Position numbers and translations under genes: made by a program
Assembly: GCA_051892815.1 (NCBI GenBank)
Contig: JBJFGP010000243.1
Coordinates: forward strand, 1-7,547
Length of the DNA: 7,547 nt
Direction: 5' to 3'
Source: JAXFQS01 sp051892815
GTDB lineage: Bacteria > Verrucomicrobiota > Kiritimatiellia > RFP12 > DVOR01
Part shown: piece by piece, positions 1-4,608 of the stretch
Position numbering within the stretch: the first letter of the stretch is position 1
How the letters are laid out: the number at the start of each line of letters is the position of its first letter
Notes under the pieces: generated by a model
What the model saw: only the letters and a program-made list of their open reading frames with translations
Told to the model about the DNA's origin: nothing
Database searches by the model: none

Positions 1-423
1 CTGCACCGTCAACTCGACCCCGTCCTTGCGGAGCGTCACCCACTCCTTCTCGTAGCTGGCCTTGAGCGCCTCCCAGCCCGACGCGTCCGCCGGAGCCCCC
101 ACGCGCAAAAAATGGAACGCCGGCGGGTTCACCCCACGGTCGCAAAACCCCACCGCCAGCCCACCGTCCGGCATCACCGTAATGCCCGACATCGAAACCT
201 GCCGCGCCAACTGCTGCTGGTCGGGCTTGAGCTGCTCCTCAGCCCCCCCCTTGCGCCCAGCCGTCTCCGCCAAAGTCGCCGCAGAAGACATTTCGCCAAA
301 GGGCAAACGGTCGATGATGCTCTGGTAATGCGAAAAGGGCCTGACCCGCTCCGGTGAAGCCCAAACCAGCCGGCAGGCAAGCCCCGCCAGCACCACGCAC
401 CCGACAATCGGATTGCGAAACAT
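1..423 (-). CDS. Secreted/anchored protein with possible GspC/PilP-like domain (partial, C-terminus cut by window edge)
   Basis: The reading frame opens with ATG at 423 and stays open to base 1, giving 141 residues with no stop. Residues 1-22 look like a signal peptide or N-terminal anchor: a short basic start (MFRN), a hydrophobic run rich in Val/Leu/Ala/Cys, then a WAS-type cleavage site. Next comes RPFSHYQSIIDRLPFGE (28-44), similar in style to the '(Y)xxIxxRxxFG' segment after the anchor of GspC-like secretion proteins. A Gln/Ala/Glu-rich linker follows (about 48-76), then a beta-rich part from 79 (ITVMPDGGLAVGF, later VTLRKDGVEL) resembling GspC/PilP homology-region domains. This family link comes from memory of motif style and is tentative. 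It starts 6 bases after the toroid gene stops, so it is probably co-transcribed and perhaps translationally coupled: the nearest GGAG (438-441) is 14 bases from the ATG, too far for a good ribosome site. A run of eight G (coding strand) lies at 243-250. Confidence 0.7.
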   Translation of the reverse strand, partial: MFRNPIVGCVVLAGLACRLVWASPERVRPFSHYQSIIDRLPFGEMSSAATLAETAGRKGGAEEQLKPDQQQLARQVSMSGITVMPDGGLAVGFCDRGVNPPAFHFLRVGAPADASGWEALKASYEKEWVTLRKDGVELTVQ

Positions 424-429
424 AATGCG

Positions 430-2049
430 CTAGAGATCTCCCGTGTCCACCGGCACATCCCCCGAATCCGTCGCCGACAATTCCGCGTCGACCTCCGTGA
501 CCTTGACCGCGTCTGTCTTGGTGGTAGGCAAGTTGCGATAGTAAACCATCAACTGCAACGCGCAGAGGCAAGTATCCATAATCGGGCGGACCGTGTGCGG
601 ATCCTTGTTCTCCCAAAAACCCATGTCGTAGTACTTGTCATTGTACTCGTAGGTGTCCGAAATCCGCTGCATCGCGCCGAGATAGAGCGGCTTCATCGCC
701 GCATTCCACTTCTTCCACTGCGCACCGCCCTGGAAAAAGCGCACCTGCGTGGCATAGTAGGAGTGGTACTGGTCGACCCCCTGCACCACCGCGGCCGGGA
801 AGCCCGGGGCAAAGTCGTTGATAATCTCCATCCCCCTCTTGCAAGCCGGATCGTTCGAAGCGCCCAAAAGCTGCATACAGAGCGTACCCACCGCCGTCAG
901 CCCCTTCTTGCCACGTTCGAACCCGCCGGACTGTGAGTTCCAGGTGTAGCAGAAATAGCCCTCCTTGTCGACATTCTTCTTCATACCTAGAAGCGATTTC
1001 TTGTAGGCCTCCTCCAGCCCCTCGCAAGAGACCTTCGCCAAATGCCCCGCCTTGAGCGCCTGGCAGCACCAGCCCATCAGAGAGACATCGTTGCGGTCCG
1101 TCTGCTTCATGCCGTAGTCCCAGCCGCCCGTCGGATGCTGCCCCTTGACAATCGGCGCCAACGCACGCGCCGCCGCCTCGCCAACCTCAGGATTCATCGT
1201 CATCCCGTACGCCTCCGAGAGCGCATACGCCACAATCGCCAACGGATAAGCATTCGCCAGCCCCGGGCTCGGAATATTCTCGCAAAGGTAGACAATCGCC
1301 CTTTGGACCGTATCGCCGAACTCCTTGCAACGCGGGTCGCCGGGACGCTCACCGTGCGCCAGAAAACAGAGCAGACCCAACGCCGTCATCGCCTGCGGAC
1401 TGCTCGCGGCCTTGAACGCACCATTCGACTGCTGATTGTACTTCAGCCACCGAAGCGCCGCCATCACCGCCGCCTCCGTCTTCGCATCGCCGCCACCACG
1501 GGCAAGGAGCGCACCTTTCGTGCCCGTGCGCTGCGCACCGAACACATTTTTGAAGACAACCGGAGATTTGACTTGCGCCACGGCGTCAAAATCGTTAGGC
1601 TGTGGGCTCATCGGCTGGTCCGTAGCCCCAACCTCCGTCGATGCCGCATCCGAGGCAATCGGGTTGGGCGGCGAATCGATGTCCACCTCGACCTGAGTGT
1701 CCTCCGGCGGAGGCGGCTCCTCCGGCTTCTCGATTTCCTCCAGCTCCGGCGGTTTCTCCGCTTCCAGCACCTGCGACTCGATTACCACCTCGTTGTCCTG
1801 CTTCGCCGTCGCCATCACCGCAATCAGCCCAATGAAGACCAGCGGGATGACCACCGCCATCAGCGGCGCCATCAAACGCTGGAGTTCGATTCGAGCCTCC
1901 TTGTACTCGCGGGAGTCGGCAGGCTTCGAGAGCCCCTCGAACATCCGCTTGAGACGGGTGAAGAAGCCGACGTTCGACTCGTCGAAGAGCTTCATCAGGG
2001 TCTGCTCGCCGCTCTCGAATTCTTCTGTGGGTTCTTCTTCTTGGCTCAT
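430..2049 (-). CDS. TonB-like membrane-anchored protein with prenyltransferase/squalene-cyclase-type alpha-toroid domain
   Basis: 539 residues. Residues 1-60 are a charged, presumably cytoplasmic tail with basic patches (RLKR 32-35, KEARIELQR 50-58). Residues 61-82 are one strong transmembrane helix. About 88-135 is an acidic, Pro-rich spacer (EKPPELEEIEKPEEPPPPED). The charge pattern places the C-terminus in the periplasm. From about 188 a helical toroid starts with TEAAVMAALRWLKYNQQSNG (191-210), followed by further repeat-like units at HPTGGWDYG (305-313), DVSLMGWCCQALKAG (321-335), GLTAVGTLCMQLLG (383-396), YYATQVRFFQGGAQWKKWN (431-449) and DTCLCALQLMVYYRNLPTT (492-510). This repeat style matches the 'prenyltransferase/squalene oxidase repeat' proteins annotated in PVC bacteria. 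No DxDD cyclase acid motif is present, so I do not predict terpene cyclisation. The anchor-plus-spacer design, directly behind exbB-exbD-exbD, suggests a TonB/TolA-like energy-transducing partner with a different C-terminal domain. Eleven cysteines sit in the toroid. The start follows the upstream stop by 22 bases, with only a weak GAAAG ribosome site (2060-2064). Confidence 0.88.
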   Translation of the reverse strand: MSQEEEPTEEFESGEQTLMKLFDESNVGFFTRLKRMFEGLSKPADSREYKEARIELQRLMAPLMAVVIPLVFIGLIAVMATAKQDNEVVIESQVLEAEKPPELEEIEKPEEPPPPEDTQVEVDIDSPPNPIASDAASTEVGATDQPMSPQPNDFDAVAQVKSPVVFKNVFGAQRTGTKGALLARGGGDAKTEAAVMAALRWLKYNQQSNGAFKAASSPQAMTALGLLCFLAHGERPGDPRCKEFGDTVQRAIVYLCENIPSPGLANAYPLAIVAYALSEAYGMTMNPEVGEAAARALAPIVKGQHPTGGWDYGMKQTDRNDVSLMGWCCQALKAGHLAKVSCEGLEEAYKKSLLGMKKNVDKEGYFCYTWNSQSGGFERGKKGLTAVGTLCMQLLGASNDPACKRGMEIINDFAPGFPAAVVQGVDQYHSYYATQVRFFQGGAQWKKWNAAMKPLYLGAMQRISDTYEYNDKYYDMGFWENKDPHTVRPIMDTCLCALQLMVYYRNLPTTKTDAVKVTEVDAELSATDSGDVPVDTGDL

Positions 2050-2071
2050 GGGAAACGGTCTTTCGGGGGAA

Positions 2072-2476
2072 TCAGAGGCTGAAGATGGAGAGATTCGTCA
2101 TCCCGTACTTGCTGCAGAGGTCGAGCGCCTGGACAAGGTAGCGGTGCGGGGAGTCGGCCGTGCAGCGGATGATGATGGAGGAGGTCTTCGAGTAGCTCGA
2201 CAACTGCTTGAGCCGGGCGCTGAGGGTGCGGTAGTCGACATAGTCCTTGTTCAGCAGGAAGCCCTGCTTGCCGATGTCGATGCTGGTGACATCGGGCTGG
2301 GAGTCTGACTTGGCGTTGGAGTCGGGCGCGGGGCGGTTGGCGTTGAGGCGGGAGAGGATGTCCTCCTGCTTGAGGGTGACGATGAAGAAAATCAGGAGCT
2401 GGAAGACGACGTCGATCATCGGCGTCATTTCGAGCTTGGGGTTGTCCTGCTCCTTGAGCTTGGATTTCTTGGCCAT
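2072..2476 (-). CDS. exbD: ExbD/TolR-family biopolymer transport protein, second copy
   Basis: 134 residues, normal for ExbD/TolR. It has a basic cytoplasmic N-terminus (MAKKSKLK), the family signature MTPMIDVVFQLLIFF at 17-31 within the only transmembrane helix (about 18-36), and a periplasmic domain from about 40 to the end. Asp22 is the conserved membrane aspartate equivalent to Asp25 of E. coli ExbD, which in the family takes part in proton translocation with ExbB/TolQ. A Pro/Asp/Ser/Asn-rich linker (48-62) precedes the compact domain ending in LDLCSKYGMTNLSIFSL, the usual ExbD C-terminal strand. It differs clearly from the other ExbD outside the transmembrane segment, so the two are paralogues rather than a recent tandem copy. 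It begins 12 bases after the upstream exbD stop, and the gap (CCCCACTCCACC) has no Shine-Dalgarno match, so coupled translation is likely. Whether it serves ExbB, TolQ or a dedicated motor cannot be told from sequence alone. Confidence 0.93.
   Translation of the reverse strand: MAKKSKLKEQDNPKLEMTPMIDVVFQLLIFFIVTLKQEDILSRLNANRPAPDSNAKSDSQPDVTSIDIGKQGFLLNKDYVDYRTLSARLKQLSSYSKTSSIIIRCTADSPHRYLVQALDLCSKYGMTNLSIFSL
2400..2428 (-). repeat. 29-base direct repeat, copy in second exbD
   Basis: Identical over 29 bases to 2844-2872. It encodes the MTPMIDVVF signature and the first bases of the next Gln codon. Both copies are in the same orientation and 444 bases (148 codons) apart, so they are in the same frame. 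Protein constraint explains part of the identity, but the synonymous positions are also the same. Confidence 0.85.
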
Positions 2477-2488
2477 GGTGGAGTGGGG

Positions 2489-2917
2489 CTATTCGCCGGC
2501 TTTGTGTTCCTGGATTGCGACGAAGGAGAGTTTCCAGACGCCGCACTGGGTGCAGGTGTCCATGACTCGGCGGACCATATCGTGCCGGGCGCGCTTGTCG
2601 GCGCGAATCAAGAGGGGGAAGTCGTTGCCCATGCGGGAGACTCGGCCCTTGATGATGGAGGCGAGGCGGGAGGTGTCCATGCCGAGGTTGTTGATGGATA
2701 TGCGGCCCTTGGCGTCGACCTCGACGATGAGGGTGGTGGGGGGCATTTCCTTGATGACCTGGCCGTTCTTGCCGTCCTCGAGTTCAATCTCTTCGTTGAT
2801 GTTGTCGGTCATCTTGAGGGTGACGACGAAGAAGATAATGAGTTGGAAGACGACGTCGATCATCGGCGTCATGTCCAGGCCGCACTCCTGGTTTCTGTTC
2901 TTCTTGCTTTTGGCCAT
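2489..2917 (-). CDS. exbD: ExbD/TolR-family biopolymer transport protein, first copy
   Basis: 142 residues with the standard ExbD plan: a basic N-terminus (MAKSKKNRN), the signature MTPMIDVVFQLIIFF at 16-30 within the single transmembrane helix (about 17-35), and a periplasmic domain (about 40-142). Asp21 is the conserved proton-pathway aspartate. The C-terminal part has the family pattern PLLIRADKRARHDMVRRVMD (101-120) and GVWKLSFVAI (126-135), the strand-helix-strand fold used for dimerisation and partner binding. An acidic stretch (NEEIELEDG, 41-49) follows the membrane helix and is absent from the second copy. The start is supported by GGAG at 2925-2928, 7 bases from the ATG. The gene follows exbB by 54 bases, the largest gap in the operon, and that gap holds a hairpin that touches the ribosome site. 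In known systems ExbB pentamers hold an ExbD dimer; a second, different exbD next door raises the possibility of a heterodimer. Confidence 0.94.
   Translation of the reverse strand: MAKSKKNRNQECGLDMTPMIDVVFQLIIFFVVTLKMTDNINEEIELEDGKNGQVIKEMPPTTLIVEVDAKGRISINNLGMDTSRLASIIKGRVSRMGNDFPLLIRADKRARHDMVRRVMDTCTQCGVWKLSFVAIQEHKAGE
2844..2872 (-). repeat. 29-base direct repeat, copy in first exbD
   Basis: Partner of the copy at 2400-2428. Flanking bases diverge quickly although the neighbouring residues remain similar. Confidence 0.85.
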
Positions 2918-2924
2918 TGGGGGT

Positions 2925-2928
2925 CTCC
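2925..2928 (-). promoter_or_regulatory. Ribosome binding site of the first exbD
   Basis: GGAG on the coding strand, 7 bases before the ATG at 2917. Half of it overlaps the outer pairs of the intergenic hairpin at 2927-2957. Confidence 0.6.
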
Positions 2929-2957
2929 GGGCGAGGCTACTGGGGGAACCTCGCCGG
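2927..2957 (-). promoter_or_regulatory. Hairpin in the exbB-exbD gap touching the exbD ribosome site
   Basis: On the forward strand CCGGGCGAGG (2927-2936) and CCTCGCCGG (2949-2957) are inverted: 7 perfect pairs (GGCGAGG/CCTCGCC), one bulged base, then 2 more GC pairs, with a 12-base loop. The outer pairs cover two bases of the GGAG (2925-2928) used by the first exbD. There is no U-run after it in transcription order, so it is not a classic terminator. A role in slowing exbD translation or stabilising an mRNA end is inference. Confidence 0.45.
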
Positions 2958-2971
2958 ACGGGTGTGCCGAA

Positions 2972-3730
2972 TTAGCTGACGACTTCGACGTGGCGCAGAT
3001 CCTTGGAGAGTTCCATGGTCATGGCGGACATCCGGAGGATCAAACGGGAGGCGTTGTTGCGCAGGCTGTAGAAGAAGGCGACGGAGGGAATAGCGGTGAC
3101 GAGTCCGCCGGCGGTTGTCCAGAGCGCGAGGGAGATGTTCATGGCCAGCACGCCGACATCGGGGGCACCGGTTGCCAGGGTGGAGAATGCCATAATCATA
3201 CCTTGCACCGTTCCGAGCAGTCCGAGCATCGGGGCGAGGTTGGCGCACACGGAAATCCAGTTGAGCCGCTGCATAATGCGTTCGGTCTCAAGGTCGGCGG
3301 CGGTTCCGACGGCCTCTTCGATGACATCGTAGCCCTCCTCGACATGGGAGAAGCCGGCGGTCAAGACATTGGCCATGGGGCCGGGTTCGGCCTCGCAGGC
3401 CTGAAGGGCGGTCACGACATCGCCCTCGGCCATCGCCGCCTGGACCTTGTCAATCAGGCTCTGGGGCATAATCTTCTGGGGGCGGATGAGAATGAAACAG
3501 TCGACAATGAAGTAAATCGCCGCCACGCCGCACCCGAAGAGACCCAGCCACAGGATGAAACCGACCGTTCCGCCGCCGAAGACCGCATTGTAGAATCCGC
3601 CGCCGCCACCGGACTTCTTGGCAGGCTGGCTGGTGGTGGTCTGCAGGTTGGGGTCGGCATCCTGCGCGACGGATACGGTGGCGCCGGCGCAGGCGAGCAT
3701 GAGCATCGAGGCGAACAAGAACTTCTTCAT
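2972..3730 (-). CDS. exbB: ExbB/TolQ/MotA-family proton channel subunit with N-terminal signal peptide
   Basis: 252 residues from the ATG at 3730, chosen because AGGA (3737-3740) lies 6 bases upstream and because a signal peptide follows (MKKFLFASMLMLACAG..., probable cleavage near VAQ-DA, about residue 23). The frame is open further upstream, but that would overlap the preceding gene and lose the signal peptide. A polar, Gly-rich linker (about 24-55, with SGGGGG) precedes transmembrane helix 1 (about 56-82). A cytoplasmic helical part (about 83-158) leads to helix 2 (about 160-184, with LAPMLGLLGTVQGMIMAF) and helix 3 (about 196-222, with ISLALWTTAGGLVTAIPSVAF). These are the hallmark segments of the MotA/TolQ/ExbB family. 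Thr174 and Thr206 match the conserved channel threonines, but Leu201 replaces the glutamate of E. coli ExbB (Glu176). The family forms the inner-membrane stator that uses proton flow to drive a periplasm-spanning partner. An exported N-terminus gives the expected ExbB topology (N-out, three helices). Confidence 0.93.
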   Translation of the reverse strand: MKKFLFASMLMLACAGATVSVAQDADPNLQTTTSQPAKKSGGGGGFYNAVFGGGTVGFILWLGLFGCGVAAIYFIVDCFILIRPQKIMPQSLIDKVQAAMAEGDVVTALQACEAEPGPMANVLTAGFSHVEEGYDVIEEAVGTAADLETERIMQRLNWISVCANLAPMLGLLGTVQGMIMAFSTLATGAPDVGVLAMNISLALWTTAGGLVTAIPSVAFFYSLRNNASRLILRMSAMTMELSKDLRHVEVVS

Positions 3731-3736
3731 GGTTAT

Positions 3737-3740
3737 TCCT
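3737..3740 (-). promoter_or_regulatory. Ribosome binding site of exbB
   Basis: AGGA on the coding strand, 6 bases before the ATG at 3730. It decides the exbB start in favour of the signal-peptide form over the longer open frame that would overlap the upstream TPR gene. Confidence 0.7.
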
Positions 3741-3767
3741 ATCGTGTGTGGGAAAGAGTCTTCGATT

Positions 3768-4571
3768 CTACTTGCGCGCCCACTCGGACTGCGCGTAATT
3801 GGTCTTGAGATTGTTGCGGAACGTATCGGCACGGCCCGTCTGCCCGAGCGCCTCGAACGCCTTGTAGGTCTTGTAGAGCGCCTCCGGCTGAGCCTCCTTG
3901 ACATCGGTATACATCAACGCCACCCGCAGATACCCATCCCTGAGAGCCTTTTCTTGCTCAGACTTGGAGTCAGACTTTTCTAGGATTTGGTCCCCACGGA
4001 GCAAATGGGCGAACGCCGACGAATAACGATCCCCCGAAGCAATCGCCTTCGTGAGCACCTCGTCGAGCTTCGACCCCCGCCCCGTCTTCAACAGCGCCCG
4101 CCAATAACTCACCGCGACCGGCCCCTTGAACGCCGCCTCGGGATTCGCCACAATCGACTTCTCGCAGACCGCCAGCGCCTTCTTCGCATCGCCATTCTTG
4201 ATGTACGCCTGCACCAGACACTCCAACGCCTTCGCGTCCCAATCCAGATTCGCATACTCCTCGACAATCCGCTCAAACAGCGGAATCGCCCCCGCCGCAT
4301 TCCCCGCCGACCACGCCGCCATCGCCTGACGAAACGCCTTCGGCTCCGGAATGCTCTTGGCCTGGACCTTCGAAAGCTCCAGCTCCATCGTCACATTCTT
4401 CCCCTTCGGCGTCACCTGAAACACCTTCTTCGACGACAACCACTTGAAAGTGCCCTCGATGACACTCCCGTCCGTCGTCTGAATCTTCCCCTGCACCTGC
4501 CCCAGAGAGACCCCGGGAACCAGCAGAGCCGCCACGGCCAACGCCGACAAACAGAATGGAATCTTGTTCAT
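3768..4571 (-). CDS. Secreted TPR-repeat protein with N-terminal beta-rich domain
   Basis: 267 residues. The start ATG at 4571 has AAGGA (4578-4582) 6 bases upstream and opens a clear signal peptide (MNKIPFCLSALAVAALLVPG, likely cleavage after SLG, residue 24). Residues 25-77 look like a small all-beta domain with GKIQTTDGSVIEGTFKW (28-44) and an alternating strand pattern to KVQAKSIPEPKAF. Residues 78-262 are amphipathic helix pairs of TPR type, for example FRQAMAAWSAGNAAGAIPLF (80-99), ALECLVQAYIKNGDAKKALA (115-134) and ALYKTYKAFEALGQTGRA (231-248). The repeats are imperfect. There is no lipobox, so it is probably a soluble periplasmic protein. It lies 37 bases after the large TPR gene and 37 bases before exbB. 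By analogy with CpoB (a periplasmic TPR protein of Tol-Pal) I infer a scaffold or regulator of the ExbB/ExbD motor, but the ligand is unknown. Codons mostly end in G or T, unlike the C-ending choice of the exb genes next to it. Confidence 0.85.
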   Translation of the reverse strand: MNKIPFCLSALAVAALLVPGVSLGQVQGKIQTTDGSVIEGTFKWLSSKKVFQVTPKGKNVTMELELSKVQAKSIPEPKAFRQAMAAWSAGNAAGAIPLFERIVEEYANLDWDAKALECLVQAYIKNGDAKKALAVCEKSIVANPEAAFKGPVAVSYWRALLKTGRGSKLDEVLTKAIASGDRYSSAFAHLLRGDQILEKSDSKSEQEKALRDGYLRVALMYTDVKEAQPEALYKTYKAFEALGQTGRADTFRNNLKTNYAQSEWARK

Positions 4572-4577
4572 AACTCG

Positions 4578-4582
4578 TCCTT
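4578..4582 (-). promoter_or_regulatory. Ribosome binding site of the 267-residue TPR gene
   Basis: AAGGA on the coding strand, 6 bases before the ATG at 4571. It lies inside the 37-base gap after the large TPR gene. Confidence 0.7.
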
Positions 4583-4608
4583 ACTTGAAAAACCTGCCCA
4601 ACTCCTGC

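Noticed and set aside
239..616. 125-codon minus-strand frame overlapping the toroid gene end
   Set aside because: Out of frame with both real genes, Gly/Arg-rich, and it covers the junction where the true downstream gene starts at 423.
430..1500. Active terpene cyclase or protein prenyltransferase
   Set aside because: No DxDD motif is present: the nearest stretch is TDRNDVS at 317-323. A DxC (Asp492-Thr-Cys494) recalls the zinc ligands of protein prenyltransferases but lies too near the C-terminus and lacks a matching downstream histidine.
1042..2082. 346-codon Arg/Leu-rich frame on the plus strand
   Set aside because: Low-complexity Arg-rich translation opposite the toroid gene, with no recognisable motif; an antisense shadow.
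2918..2971. Intrinsic terminator after exbB
   Set aside because: The hairpin is GC-rich, but no U-run follows it and the next gene is clearly part of the same functional set.
2483..3808. 441-codon open frame on the plus strand opposite exbB and both exbD genes
   Set aside because: Composition is extreme (Gly/Asp/Glu/His-rich) and shows no domain pattern. It is the antisense shadow of GC-rich genes with C-ending codons, whose opposite strand has clear ExbB/ExbD signatures.
2972..3904. Longer exbB starting at 3904
   Set aside because: It would overlap the upstream TPR gene by over 130 bases, adds an Arg/Ser-rich low-complexity extension and buries the signal peptide. The ATG at 3730 has an AGGA at good spacing.
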